DNA of 64,000 nucleotides from Gordonia rhizosphera NBRC 16068 (lineage in GTDB: Bacteria; Actinomycetota; Actinomycetes; Mycobacteriales; Mycobacteriaceae): positions 62,001-126,000 of the forward strand of contig NZ_BAHC01000247.1 in assembly GCF_000298195.1 (NCBI RefSeq), read 5' to 3'. Shown one piece after another: positions 1-10,289 of the stretch (position 1 is its first letter; the number at the start of each line of letters is the position of its first letter). The notes under the pieces are model-generated. The model saw only the letters and a program-made list of their open reading frames with translations, did not search any database and was not told the origin of the DNA. The position numbers and the translations under genes are program-made.

Positions 1-641
<641 letters not shown>

Positions 642-645
<4 letters not shown>

Positions 646-1736
646 CCGGCGAACTGGTCGGCATCGCCGGATTTGCTCGGAGCCTGACCAACGCGGGCCT
701 GCCGGTGGCGACCGACTCCGTGGAGGCCTTCGTCCGGGCGTTGCGCGAGATCGATCTCGCCGACGCCGAACAGGTGTATTGGGCGGGCCGGGCGACCCTG
801 TGCCGTGATCCGGACGATCATCCATGCTTCGACCTGGCATTCGACGCCTGGTTCGGTGACCGGATGCCACGGGCGGTCCGACGCCCCACACAACCGAAGC
901 AGAGCCGGATGGCGGCGTTGCGCACGTCCGGGGAAGGCACCACCACCGAATCGGGGTCGCATCTGGCGGTGGCCGCCGACGACACGGAGGTACTGCGGCA
1001 CCGCGACATCGCGACACTGTCCGCGGCCGAGCGCGCTCACCTGGCCGAACTCGTCGCAACGCTGAAACCGGAGCCACCACGCCGCGCAGCCCTGCGCCGC
1101 GCCCCGGCCCGGCGTGGAGCCGTGGACCCGCGCCGCACCGTGCGCGAGATGCTCGCCGCCGGCGGCGAGCCGGTACGCCCGAGCCGACATCGTCCCGCGA
1201 CCCGGCCGCGACGGGTGGTGTTGCTGATCGACGTCTCCGGTTCGATGAGCCCGTACGCGGACGCGCTGTTGCGCTTTGCACACGTGGTGACCCGGGCGAA
1301 TCCGGCCGGCACCGAGGTGTTCTCGCTCGGCACCCGACTGACCCGGCTGTCACGGGCATTGCGCGCCCGCGATCCCGAAATGGCACTCGCGGCGGCCGGC
1401 CGCGCGGTGCCGGACTGGGCCGGCGGCACCCGGCTCGGCGAGACACTGCAGGCGTTCCTGGACCGCTGGGGCCGGCGCGGACTGGCCCGCGGTGCGGTGG
1501 TGGTGATCTTCTCCGACGGCTGGGAACGAGGCGATCCGACCCTCCTGGCGCAGCAGATGGCACAGCTGCACCGGCTCGCCCGGGCCGTGCTGTGGGTCAA
1601 CCCGCACGCGGGTGCGGCCGGTTACGAGCCCGTGCAGGGCGGGATCGTCGCAGCACTGCCCTATGTCGACCGCCTGCTGGCCGGGCATTCGTTGGCCACC
1701 CTGCAGGAACTGCTTGCCGCGGTCCGGGACGCCTGA
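642..1736 (+). CDS. coxE: VWA-domain protein, CoxE-like
   Basis: This 364-residue protein has a C-terminal von Willebrand factor A domain, the CoxE family that acts with the AAA+ CoxD in activating CO dehydrogenase-like molybdoenzymes. A complete MIDAS metal-binding motif DVSGSMS starts at about residue 197. A second MIDAS element is probably the GGTRLGE segment, and FSDGWERGD lies further on. The N-terminal ~190 residues are charged and rich in Arg/Pro. The ATG overlaps the coxD stop (ATGA), giving a coupled ATPase/VWA pair, which is the usual MoxR-VWA arrangement. Here the pair precedes the structural coxSLM genes. Family assignment is secure; the exact target enzyme is inferred from context. 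Confidence 0.85.
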
Positions 1737-1764
1737 GGCTGCGATCACCGGCGAATCCCGTGTC

Positions 1765-1795
1765 TTGACTACGGATTCCACGATTCCGGCTATCT
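1765..1795 (+). promoter_or_regulatory. possible promoter for coxSLMG
   Basis: A TTGACT hexamer (1765-1770) is followed by CTATCT (1790-1795). The 19-base spacer is longer than the usual 17-18, so this is only a candidate. It lies in the 141-base gap between coxE and coxS, where a separate promoter would make sense. Confidence 0.25.
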
Positions 1796-1877
1796 GATGC
1801 GGGCGGGCGGCGCAAAGTGATCCGTGAGTGTTTCGCCTAGCACCAACCCACGATTGGCGGCAAGCATTGGAGGCCCT

Positions 1878-2357
1878 ATGCGTATAACAGTCACGGTCGA
1901 CGGCACGACCTATACCGACGAGGTGGAGCCACGCACGTTACTCGTCCAACACCTCCGGAATCAGCTGGGCAAGGTCGGCACCGTGATCGGATGCGATACC
2001 AGCAACTGCGGCGCGTGCACGGTGCTGATGAACGGACACACCGTCAAGTCGTGCTCCGTGCTGGCCGTGCAGGCCGACGGGGCCGACATCACCACCGTCG
2101 AGGGCCTGGCCAGAGACGGCACGCTGCATCCGGTCCAGGAGGCCTTCCGCGACAATCACGCCCTGCAGTGCGGTTACTGCACTCCCGGCATGATCATGTC
2201 CACCATCGACCTGCTCGGTGACAATCCGAATCCCGACGAAGATGCGGTGCGCGAGGGCCTCGAGGGCAACCTGTGCCGGTGCACCGGCTACCAGAACATC
2301 GTCCGGGCCGCGCTCGACGCAGCCGGCCGGATGCAGGGTGCAGGAGGTGCCCAGTGA
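1878..2357 (+). CDS. coxS: CO dehydrogenase-like small subunit, two [2Fe-2S] clusters
   Basis: The small iron-sulfur subunit (159 residues) of a xanthine-oxidase-family molybdenum hydroxylase passes electrons from the Mo site to FAD. The plant-type N-terminal cluster ligands are C39, C44, C47 (CDTSNCGAC) and C59. The second cluster uses C98, C101 (CGYC), C133 and C135 (CRC). The ATG at 1878 is preferred over an upstream in-frame start because GGAGG lies at 1869-1873, four bases before it, and the protein then begins like the family (MRITVTVDG). The stop overlaps the GTG of coxL. The gene order S-L-M is that described for form II enzymes; form I is M-S-L. Confidence 0.93.
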   Translation: MRITVTVDGTTYTDEVEPRTLLVQHLRNQLGKVGTVIGCDTSNCGACTVLMNGHTVKSCSVLAVQADGADITTVEGLARDGTLHPVQEAFRDNHALQCGYCTPGMIMSTIDLLGDNPNPDEDAVREGLEGNLCRCTGYQNIVRAALDAAGRMQGAGGAQ

Positions 2358-4747
2358 CCGCGACCGTCGAACCAAGCGCCGCCGCCGAACACGAGATCGG
2401 CAAGGCCCGCGTCCGCAAGGAGGACGAGCACCTCATCACCGGGCGCACCAAGTGGACCGACAACCTGGTGCTGCCGGGCATGCTGCACGCCGCGCTGCTG
2501 CGCAGCCCGATGGCGCACGCGCGGATCACGAACATCGACACCGCAGAGGCCCGCTCGATGCCGGGCGTGGTCGCCGTCTACACCGGCGCCGACCTCGCCG
2601 AGGAGCAGGGCAGCCTCCCGAACGCGTGGCAGATCACCCCGGACATGAAGGCGCCGGCGGCACCGTCGCTCGCGGTCGACACCGTCCAGTTCTCGGGCGA
2701 GGCAGTCGCGATGGTGATCGCCCGGACCGCCGCTGAGGCCCGCGACGCGAGCGAGGCCATCGACGTCGACTACGAGGAGCTACCGGTGGTGCTCGACCTG
2801 GCCGCCGCCGCGCAGGACGGTGCCGACCTGGTGCACCCCGACCTGGGCACCAACGTCAGCGCGGTGTGGGTGTTCGACTCCGCGGAGGCGGGCACCGGAA
2901 CCGACGTGGCGGACGAGATCCGCAACGCGGAGGTGGTCGTGGAGCGCACCTTCCGCCAGCAACGCCTCATCCCGGCGTTCATGGAGCCGCGCTCGGTGGT
3001 CGTCGACCCCACGGCGGCGCAGATCACCATGTGGTCGGCCACCCAGGTCCCGCACATCGTGCGCCTCATGCTCGCCATGACCCTCGGCATCCCCGAGCAC
3101 AAGATCCGGGTGATCGCCCCCGATGTCGGCGGCGGGTTCGGCGGCAAGCTCCAGGTCACCCCGGAAGAAGTGCTCACCCTGCTCGCGGCGCGGCGGCTCG
3201 GAAAGCCGGTGAAGTACACCGAGACCCGCAGTGAGTCGATGCAGGCGGCCCACCACGGCCGCGACCAGATCCAGAAGCTGACGATCGCGGCTCGCCGCGA
3301 CGGCACGGTCACGGCCATGAAGGCCGAGTTGCTCGCCGACATGGGCGCCTACCTGCGCCTCGTCACGTCCGGCGTGCCGATCCTGGGTGCGTTCATGTAC
3401 AACGGCATCTACAAGTTCCCGGCCTATCACTTCGCCTGCACCAACGTCTTCACCAACAAGGTGCCCACCGACGCCTACCGCGGCGCCGGGCGTCCCGAGG
3501 CCACCTTCGCCATCGAGCGGATGATGGACGAACTCGCCACCGAGCTGTCCATGGACCCGCTCGAGCTGCGGGAGAAGAACTGGATCAAACACGAGGAGTT
3601 CCCGTTCGACACGGTCTGCGGGCTGACCTACGACTCGGGCAACTACGAGGCCGCGACCGCGAAGGCGAAGGAGCTGTTCGACTACGACGGACTGCGTCGC
3701 GAGCAGGCGCAGCGGCGCGAGCGCGGCGACACCGTGCAACTCGGGATCGGGGTGTCGACGTTCACGGAGATGTGCGGGATCGCGCCGTCACGGATGCTCG
3801 GCGCGCTGTCCTACGGTGCCGGTGGCTGGGAACACGCCGCGATCCGGATGCTGCCGACCGGCAAGGTCGAGGTGGTCACCGGAACATCGCCGCACGGACA
3901 GGGTCATGAGACCGCCTGGAGTCAGATCGTGGCGGATCGACTCGGCGTGCCGTTCGAGGATGTCGAGGTGCTGCACGGTGACACGCAAACCGCGCCGCGC
4001 GGACTGGACACCTACGGTTCCCGGTCGCTCGTGGTCGGCGCTGTCGCGGTCATCAAGGCGGCGGAGAAGGTGGTCGAGAAGGCCCGCCCGATCGCCGCGC
4101 ATCTGATGGAAGCGGCCGAGGACGACCTGGAGTTCACCGAGGGCAAGTTCACGGTGAAGGGCACCGAGAAGGCGGTCGGCATCACCGACGTCGCACTGGC
4201 GGTGTTCGCCGCGCACGACATGCCCGAAGGGGTCGAGCCGAACCTCGATTCCGAGGCGACGTTCGACCCGGAGAGTTTCTCGTTCCCGCACGGCACGCAT
4301 CTGTGTGCTGCAGAGGTGGATACCGAGACCGGGTTTGTGAAGATCCGCAAGTACGTGTGCGTCGACGACGTCGGGACCGTGGTGAACCCGCTGATCGTGG
4401 AGGGACAGGTGCACGGTGGACTCGCCCAGGGCATCGCTCAGGCGCTGTACGAGGACGCCGTGTACGACGAGTCCGGCACGTTGCTGTCCGGTTCGCTGGC
4501 GGAGTACCTGGTACCGGCCGCGCCCGACCTCCCGCACTTCGACACCGACCGCACCGAAACCCCTGCGCTCAGCAATCCGCTGGGCGCGAAGGGCGTCGGC
4601 GAGGCGGGAACCATCGCGTCCACACCGGCGGTGGTCAATTCGGTGCTCGATGCGCTGCGCCCTCTCGGCGTGCGCGATGTAGAGATGCCGTGCAGTCCGA
4701 TGCGTGTCTGGAAAGCGATCCAATCCGCCCAGGGAGGTGCCCAGTGA
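2354..4747 (+). CDS. coxL: form II CO dehydrogenase-like molybdopterin large subunit
   Basis: The catalytic Mo-molybdopterin subunit has 797 residues and is cytoplasmic, in a complex with CoxS and CoxM. The N-terminal a/b hammerhead (EDEHLITGRTKWTDN) and the molybdopterin-binding regions GGGFGGK and GVGEAG are visible. The diagnostic active-site loop reads AYRGAGR at about residue 374. Form I, true high-affinity CODH, has AYxCSFR with the copper-binding cysteine, so this protein is form II and the Cys is absent. Form II enzymes have been reported to oxidise CO poorly, and their physiological substrate is unsettled. The GTG start at 2354 is supported by AGGAGG at 2342 and by the 4-base overlap with coxS; the longer open frame upstream is the coxS shadow. 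Confidence 0.92.
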   Translation: MTATVEPSAAAEHEIGKARVRKEDEHLITGRTKWTDNLVLPGMLHAALLRSPMAHARITNIDTAEARSMPGVVAVYTGADLAEEQGSLPNAWQITPDMKAPAAPSLAVDTVQFSGEAVAMVIARTAAEARDASEAIDVDYEELPVVLDLAAAAQDGADLVHPDLGTNVSAVWVFDSAEAGTGTDVADEIRNAEVVVERTFRQQRLIPAFMEPRSVVVDPTAAQITMWSATQVPHIVRLMLAMTLGIPEHKIRVIAPDVGGGFGGKLQVTPEEVLTLLAARRLGKPVKYTETRSESMQAAHHGRDQIQKLTIAARRDGTVTAMKAELLADMGAYLRLVTSGVPILGAFMYNGIYKFPAYHFACTNVFTNKVPTDAYRGAGRPEATFAIERMMDELATELSMDPLELREKNWIKHEEFPFDTVCGLTYDSGNYEAATAKAKELFDYDGLRREQAQRRERGDTVQLGIGVSTFTEMCGIAPSRMLGALSYGAGGWEHAAIRMLPTGKVEVVTGTSPHGQGHETAWSQIVADRLGVPFEDVEVLHGDTQTAPRGLDTYGSRSLVVGAVAVIKAAEKVVEKARPIAAHLMEAAEDDLEFTEGKFTVKGTEKAVGITDVALAVFAAHDMPEGVEPNLDSEATFDPESFSFPHGTHLCAAEVDTETGFVKIRKYVCVDDVGTVVNPLIVEGQVHGGLAQGIAQALYEDAVYDESGTLLSGSLAEYLVPAAPDLPHFDTDRTETPALSNPLGAKGVGEAGTIASTPAVVNSVLDALRPLGVRDVEMPCSPMRVWKAIQSAQGGAQ

Positions 4748-5598
4748 TTCCGGCCAGCTTCGACTACGTCGCCCCGACCAGCCTGGCCGACGCGATCTCG
4801 GCGCTCGCCGACGCCGGCGAGGACGCCAAGATCATCGCCGGCGGACAGAGCCTGATGCCGGTGCTGCGCCTGCGGCTGAACTCACCGAGCACGCTCGTCG
4901 ACCTCGGGCGGATCGAGGAGTTGCGCGGGGTGCGCGATGATGGCGAGTCGATCGTCGTCGGGGCGATGACCACGCATCACAACGTCATGAACGACGCACT
5001 CGTGGTCGAACATGCGGCGTTGCTCGCCGAGGCCACGCAGACGGTGGCGGACCCGCAGATCCGTCACCGCGGCACATTCGGTGGTTCACTCGCCCATGCC
5101 GACCCGGCCGGGGATCTGGGCGCGGCGGCGCTGGCGCTCGACGCGAAGCTGACCATCGCAGGGCCCAACGGGCAGCGCACCATCGGCGCGGAAGAATTCT
5201 TCACCGACTTCTTCACCACCGCGCTCGAACCCGACGAGATCCTGGTCCATGTGCGTATCCCCAAGCACACCGGGTGGACCGCGCACTACGAGAAGTTCCA
5301 TCGAGTGGCGCAGAGTTGGTCGATGATCGCCGTCGCCGCGACGCTCGACGTCGACGGCGGAGTGATCCGCAACGCCGCCGTGGCGCTGACCAACATGGGC
5401 GCGGTGCCGGTGCGGGCGCGCACGGTGGAGCAGGCCCTCGTCGGGCAGTCCGCGGACACCGACGTGATTCGGGCAGCCGCCGAACACGCCGCCGAGGGCA
5501 CCGATCCGTTGAGCGACCCCAACGCCGACGCCGAGTACCGCACCCATCTGGCGAAGGTGCTCACACGCCGCGCCGTCGTCACAGCGGCGGGGGTCTGA
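4744..5598 (+). CDS. coxM: CO dehydrogenase-like FAD-binding medium subunit
   Basis: The FAD subunit has 284 residues and carries electrons from CoxS to the quinone or other acceptor. The FAD-binding motifs of the family are present: AGGQSLMP near residue 36 and the second, T-x-GG-like motif as RGTFGGSLAHADPAGD near residue 115. The C-terminal CODH-type domain follows. The GTG start at 4744 overlaps the coxL stop by 4 bases (GTGA) and has AGGAGGTG just upstream. The same upstream pattern and GTGA junction are found at the coxS/coxL boundary, so three genes are tightly coupled. Confidence 0.92.
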   Translation: MIPASFDYVAPTSLADAISALADAGEDAKIIAGGQSLMPVLRLRLNSPSTLVDLGRIEELRGVRDDGESIVVGAMTTHHNVMNDALVVEHAALLAEATQTVADPQIRHRGTFGGSLAHADPAGDLGAAALALDAKLTIAGPNGQRTIGAEEFFTDFFTTALEPDEILVHVRIPKHTGWTAHYEKFHRVAQSWSMIAVAATLDVDGGVIRNAAVALTNMGAVPVRARTVEQALVGQSADTDVIRAAAEHAAEGTDPLSDPNADAEYRTHLAKVLTRRAVVTAAGV

Positions 5599-5600
5599 CC

Positions 5601-6236
5601 ATGCAACTGGAACACACGTTCTCCGTCGACGCACCCCTCGCGGATGTGTGGGCGGCCCTGATCGAACCGGAGCGGGTGGCGGGGTGTATGCCCGGCGCCA
5701 GCCTGACCGGAGTCGACGGGGACTCCTTCACCGGACAGATCAAGGTCAAGATCGGCCCGGTCGCCCTGGTGTACAAGGGCACCGGCGCGTTCATCGAGAA
5801 GGACGAGGGTGCACACCGCGCCGTGATCGAGGGCAACGCGAAGGAGTCGCGGGGCCAGGGCACAGCGAAGGCCACCGTCACGATGTCACTCAAGGACGAG
5901 GGTGACAAGACCACCGGCACCGTCGTCACCGACCTGGCCATCACCGGCAAACCGGCGCAGTTCGGCCGGGGCATGCTCTCGGACGTGGGCGGCAAGATCA
6001 TCGAGCAGTTCGCGTCGTGCCTGTCGAGCAAGCTCGCCGGGCCGGAGCCGGAAGCGCAGCCGGCCGCCGAGGGCGCGGTCGTCTCGGCCGGCGCGGCGGC
6101 ACAGCCCGCGGAGGCCGAGGCGCTCGACCTGATGCAGTACGCCGGCGGTTCGGTGCTGAAGCGGGTCGGGCCGATCGTCGGTGCGGTCGTGATCGCCGCG
6201 ATCCTGTTCGTCCTGGTGCGCCGGCTGCGTCGCTGA
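5601..6236 (+). CDS. coxG: CoxG-like SRPBCC protein with C-terminal membrane anchor
   Basis: This 211-residue protein has an N-terminal SRPBCC/CoxG domain (about residues 1-145, starting MQLEHTFSVDAP, with the GCMPGA loop) and a C-terminal tail. An Ala/Glu-rich linker leads to one transmembrane helix (VGAVVIAAILFVLV) that ends in RRLRR. CoxG is known in the model CODH system as a factor for membrane association of the enzyme, and the anchor seen here fits that role. The ATG is 2 bases after the coxM stop, so it is the last gene of the cox operon. The next gene is convergent. Confidence 0.88.
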   Translation: MQLEHTFSVDAPLADVWAALIEPERVAGCMPGASLTGVDGDSFTGQIKVKIGPVALVYKGTGAFIEKDEGAHRAVIEGNAKESRGQGTAKATVTMSLKDEGDKTTGTVVTDLAITGKPAQFGRGMLSDVGGKIIEQFASCLSSKLAGPEPEAQPAAEGAVVSAGAAAQPAEAEALDLMQYAGGSVLKRVGPIVGAVVIAAILFVLVRRLRR

Positions 6237-6277
6237 CCGATTCCTGGGGCGCGTCGGGCCACCCGGCCCCGCGCGCC

Positions 6278-7894
6278 TCAGTCCGGGTGCGACTGGGCGT
6301 GTTCCGGCGAGTCGTCGCCCGCCGGCCGGGCCCCGCCCACTTGGTCGGCCAGTTCCAATCCCGCGCCCGCGTAGACGTTGAAGGCGATATCGACGCCGTG
6401 TTCCTTGGCCCAGGCCACCTCGTCGTCGTATCGGGCGACCGAGGCGACCTGGCCGCTGAATCCCGACTCGCGCAGACATTCCAGCGCGGTGACGTTGGCG
6501 CCGTGACGCGGCATGGCCAGCACGGCGATGCGGACCGACTGCGAGCGTCGCAGCTGGTTCCAGAAGTCGAGGTCGGTGGCGTCGCCCTCGATGACCCGGA
6601 GGCCCTCCTCCTTGAGCCGGCCGATCCGGGGTCCGTCGTAGTCGACACCGACGACCCGCAGCCGATAGTGATCGGTCAGCCGTCGGTAGGCGGCGGCCCC
6701 GACCCGGCCCATCCCGATCACCACGACCTCGGCGTCGCCGGCGTCGCCGGGACGCTCCTCCGGGTGCAACGTGCGTTCGTCCTGGGCGGGCAGCCGCGCC
6801 GCGATCTTCTCCACCATCAGGTGCCCGCGCCCGTTGACCAGTGCCGACACCACGAAGCTCAGGGCAACCGCGATGGACATCTCCACCAGCCACTCCTGCC
6901 CCAACATGTCGGCGGTGACCCCGACCGACACCACGATCAGTCCGAACTCGGAGAAGTTCATCAGCCCCAGCCCGCCGAGTATCGCGGTGCGGTAGCGCAG
7001 CTTCATCAACGACAGCAGCCCCACGTACAGCGCCGCCTTGAACGGCAGGAGCAGCAGCATGAGCACGGCGACACCGATGGTCGGCAGATCGGGCAGCCCG
7101 GTCAGTCCGATCGACACGAAGAACGCCACGAGCAGTAGTTCCTTGATGTGGAACAGGGAACGGGCGAGTTCGGAGGAGGCCGGGTGCGAGGCGAGCAGCA
7201 CACCGACGATGAGGGCACCGAGGTCACCTTTGAGTCCGACGGCGGTGAACCAGGCGTACCCGGGCACGAGCGCCATGACGATGCCGAACAGCGACTGCAT
7301 CTCGCCGTGGCCCAACCGGCTCCAGATTCTGCGCAGCACGTAGGTCAGCGGAAACAGCCCCACCAGCGTCACCGCCCACGGGCTGGGCGGATGGCCGCTG
7401 GTCACGGTCAGGAAGATCACCGCGGCGATGTCCTGCATGACCAGGATGCCGATGGCGACGCGGCCGTACAGCGAATGCGATTCACCGCGCTCCTCGAGGA
7501 TCTTGACCACGAACACGGTGCTGGAGAACGACAGCGCGAAGGCCAGCAGGGCGATCGTCTGCAGGCTCTGGCCCGCCAGCATCGCCATACCGGCCACCGC
7601 GGCGAGCCACATGACGACGCTGCCGACGATGACGCTGATCAACAGATGTACGGAGGTGGTCAGCCACACCTCGCGACGCAGCAGGATGCGCACGTTGAGC
7701 TTGAGTCCGATCGCGAACAGCAGCAGCGTGACGCCGAGGTCCGCCAGCACGTCCAGCTGCGGCAGTTCCTCCACATCCAGGGCGTTGATGACGAACCCGG
7801 CCGCCAGAAATCCGACCAGGGGAGGCAGGCGTAGCGCCATCGCGAGGCCGCCGAGACCGAAGGTGATGACGAGATAGATGGCGACAGTTGTCAC
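6278..7894 (-). CDS. CPA2-family monovalent cation/proton antiporter with TrkA-N domain
   Basis: This 538-residue inner-membrane antiporter is of the KefB/CPA2 type. The N-terminal ~380 residues hold about twelve hydrophobic helices, starting VAIYLVITFGLGGLAMALRL. The cytoplasmic C-terminus is a Rossmann TrkA-N/RCK domain with the nucleotide motif GMGRVGAAAYRRL and the acidic strand end VGVDYD. It likely exchanges K+ or Na+ for protons under control of a bound nucleotide. The start is GTG with AGGGGGAG upstream. A TrkA-C domain is not evident after the RCK part. The gene stands alone: it converges with coxG and diverges from the ribonucleotide reductase gene. Confidence 0.88.
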   Translation of the reverse strand: MTTVAIYLVITFGLGGLAMALRLPPLVGFLAAGFVINALDVEELPQLDVLADLGVTLLLFAIGLKLNVRILLRREVWLTTSVHLLISVIVGSVVMWLAAVAGMAMLAGQSLQTIALLAFALSFSSTVFVVKILEERGESHSLYGRVAIGILVMQDIAAVIFLTVTSGHPPSPWAVTLVGLFPLTYVLRRIWSRLGHGEMQSLFGIVMALVPGYAWFTAVGLKGDLGALIVGVLLASHPASSELARSLFHIKELLLVAFFVSIGLTGLPDLPTIGVAVLMLLLLPFKAALYVGLLSLMKLRYRTAILGGLGLMNFSEFGLIVVSVGVTADMLGQEWLVEMSIAVALSFVVSALVNGRGHLMVEKIAARLPAQDERTLHPEERPGDAGDAEVVVIGMGRVGAAAYRRLTDHYRLRVVGVDYDGPRIGRLKEEGLRVIEGDATDLDFWNQLRRSQSVRIAVLAMPRHGANVTALECLRESGFSGQVASVARYDDEVAWAKEHGVDIAFNVYAGAGLELADQVGGARPAGDDSPEHAQSHPD

Positions 7895-8077
7895 GCGCTC
7901 CCCCTGCTCTTAGGGTGGGCGGCCGCCACGACCGTCGACCACGCCGATGTGCTGTTTGCGGTCTACTAGTATCCCGGCAAATGCCGCATTCCGCTGTGGT
8001 CGACCAGCGGGGTCGAGTCCTATGGATACATCCCGCAATCGTGGGTGGTCTGTTGAGACGGCGCGGATACTGGCTTC

Positions 8078-10183
8078 GTGGGCTCGGCGAAGTCGGCCGC
8101 TCGGTGGCCGAGAAGAGTGCAGCGGCGAGACGGGCGACTGGTGGCCTTTGACGTGAAGCGGATCGAGTCGGCGATCGCGCGGGCGGCACGCGAAGTCGGA
8201 GATCCGCAGTCACGGCTGCCCACCGAGGTGGCTGCCGCGGTCGCAGACGCGCTCGCGACCCGGCCACACACCGGGCAAGTCACCGTCGAGGAAGTGCAGG
8301 ACCTCGTCGAGACGCAGCTCAACGCGGCGGGGCGGTCCGACATCGCGCGGGCCTATATCGTCTATCGGCAGCGTCGTGCCGAACTGCGTGCCGCGAAGGC
8401 GCTCGTGGGCGTCCGCGACGAGCTGAAGCTGAGCCTGGCCGCGGTGACGGTGCTCAACGACCGATACCTGCTTCGCGACGAGCAGGGCCGGGCCACGGAA
8501 TCGACCGGCGAGCTGATGGACCGCGTCGCCGTCCACGTGGCGGCGACCGAGGACACCCACCGCGCGGGGTCGTCGGCGCAGTGGGCCGAGCGCTTCTCCG
8601 CGCTGCTGCGCGGGCTGGAGTTCTTGCCGAACTCGCCGACGTTGATGAACGCGGGGACACGGATCGGGTTCCTTTCCGGTTGTGTCGTTCTGCCACTCGA
8701 CGATTCGCTGCGGTCGATCTTCACCACGCTTGGGCACGCCGCCGAGATCCACCAGGCCGGAGGCGGCACCGGCTATGCGTTCTCCCACCTGCGACCGGCG
8801 GGTGACTTCGTCGCTGGTACCGGCGGCATGTCGAGCGGACCGATGTCTTTCCTGCGGCTCTTCGACACCGCTTCGGACGTGGTGTCCATGGCCGGGCGCC
8901 GTCGGGGTGCCAACATGGCCGTGCTGGACGTGTCGCACCCGGACGTCTACGAGTTCGCCACCGCCAAGGCCGGCGCGAGGGACGAACTGTCTCACTTCAA
9001 TCTCTCGGTGGGCGTCACCGACGCGTTCTTACGGGCCGTCGAGCGCGGCGCCACTCACCGCCTGGTCAATCCGCGCACGCACAAGACCGTCGCGCGGGTA
9101 TCGGCCGCGGATCTTTTCGGCGCGATCTGCGAGGCGGCGCACGCCTGCGGGGATCCGGGACTGCTGTTCCTCGACGCGATAAACCGCGCGAACCCGCTGC
9201 CGCACCGTGGCCGGATCGAGGCCACGAACCCATGCGGCGAGGTTCCGTTGCTCCCCCACGAGTCCTGCAACCTGGGCTCGATCAACCTTGCGCGGATGTG
9301 TGCCCACGGCACCGTCGACTGGGATCGACTCACAGCGGTGACGACTGAGGCGGTCAGGTTTCTTGACGACGTCATCGACGTCAATGTCTATCCGTTCGGC
9401 GAACTGGCCGACGCCAGCCATGCGAGCCGCAAGGTCGGGCTGGGGATGATGGGTCTGGCGGAACTGCTGGCGGCCTTGGGGATTCCCTATGACAGCGACG
9501 AGGCCGTTCGGTTGGCCGGACGTATCGCCGCCCATATCCAGCGCGCGGCGCACGCGGCGTCGGCAGAGCTTGCCGTCGAGCGAGGACCGTTTCCGGCGTT
9601 CGCGGACAGCAGATTTGCCGCGTCGCAGCCGATCCGCAATGCGCAACTCACCTCGGTGGCGCCGACAGGGACGATCTCGTTGATCGCCGGCACCACCGCC
9701 GGGATCGAACCGATGTTCGCGATCGCTTACACACGCTCCGTGCTGGGCCGGCACCTTCTCGAGGTCAACCCCTGCTTCGACCGGCTCGCGCGCGACCAGG
9801 GCTTCTACACCGACTCGCTCGCCACCGAGATCGCGCAGAAGGGCGGAGTGCGGGCCTACCCGGGTGTTCCCGCGGCGGTGCGTGCGGCGTTTCCCACCGC
9901 GCTGGAGATTGCACCCGAATGGCATCTGAGGATCCAGGCCGCCGTGCAGCGCCACGTCGACGCCGCGGTGTCCAAGACCGTGAATCTTCCGGCGACGGCG
10001 ACGGTCGACGACGTTCGCGCGATCTACCTGGCCGCATGGAAGGCAAAGGTCAAGGGCGTGACCGTCTATCGATATGGCAGCCGCGAGGGACAGGTGCTCA
10101 CGTTCGCGGCAGACCGGTCGGCGATTCCACGGGCCGACACGTCGTTCAGCGGCGGCTGTGCGGGCCGTGTCTGTGATTTCTGA
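8078..10183 (+). CDS. nrdZ: adenosylcobalamin-dependent (class II) ribonucleotide reductase
   Basis: This 701-residue class II ribonucleoside reductase resembles M. tuberculosis NrdZ (Rv0570, 692 residues), a member of the DosR dormancy regulon. It makes deoxynucleotides without oxygen, using B12. An N-terminal ATP-cone (RRVQRRDGRLVAFDVKRIES) is present, then the barrel with FLSGCVV, which holds the first redox cysteine. The radical-site loop NPCGEVPLLPHESCNLGS lies near residue 384. The C-terminal shuttle cysteines are in GGCAGRVCDF. The GTG at 8078 is chosen because it is the first start of the frame and keeps the cone; a GTG at 8117 is an alternative. No cobalamin riboswitch was recognised upstream. 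It precedes glgP and the pfl genes, which suggests an anaerobic role. Confidence 0.92.
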   Translation: MGSAKSAARWPRRVQRRDGRLVAFDVKRIESAIARAAREVGDPQSRLPTEVAAAVADALATRPHTGQVTVEEVQDLVETQLNAAGRSDIARAYIVYRQRRAELRAAKALVGVRDELKLSLAAVTVLNDRYLLRDEQGRATESTGELMDRVAVHVAATEDTHRAGSSAQWAERFSALLRGLEFLPNSPTLMNAGTRIGFLSGCVVLPLDDSLRSIFTTLGHAAEIHQAGGGTGYAFSHLRPAGDFVAGTGGMSSGPMSFLRLFDTASDVVSMAGRRRGANMAVLDVSHPDVYEFATAKAGARDELSHFNLSVGVTDAFLRAVERGATHRLVNPRTHKTVARVSAADLFGAICEAAHACGDPGLLFLDAINRANPLPHRGRIEATNPCGEVPLLPHESCNLGSINLARMCAHGTVDWDRLTAVTTEAVRFLDDVIDVNVYPFGELADASHASRKVGLGMMGLAELLAALGIPYDSDEAVRLAGRIAAHIQRAAHAASAELAVERGPFPAFADSRFAASQPIRNAQLTSVAPTGTISLIAGTTAGIEPMFAIAYTRSVLGRHLLEVNPCFDRLARDQGFYTDSLATEIAQKGGVRAYPGVPAAVRAAFPTALEIAPEWHLRIQAAVQRHVDAAVSKTVNLPATATVDDVRAIYLAAWKAKVKGVTVYRYGSREGQVLTFAADRSAIPRADTSFSGGCAGRVCDF

Positions 10184-10289
10184 CTGCGGGGATATCCGAA
10201 TGCATGCCGTCACCGAGGCTTCACTTCGGATTCATCCCGCCGACGTAGGTTCGCAAGTGCTTTCGCACACCGACGTGTAGGACGTACAC

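Noticed and set aside
6017-7138. Long plus-strand frame opposite the antiporter
   Set aside because: It is antisense to a well-supported gene and has typical Arg/Pro/His-rich shadow composition; no motif.
7895-8077. Cobalamin riboswitch or DosR box before nrdZ
   Set aside because: No B12-box-like sequence was found. The palindromic ACTAGT at 7965-7970 with flanks GGTCT/ATCCC does not fit DosR spacing.
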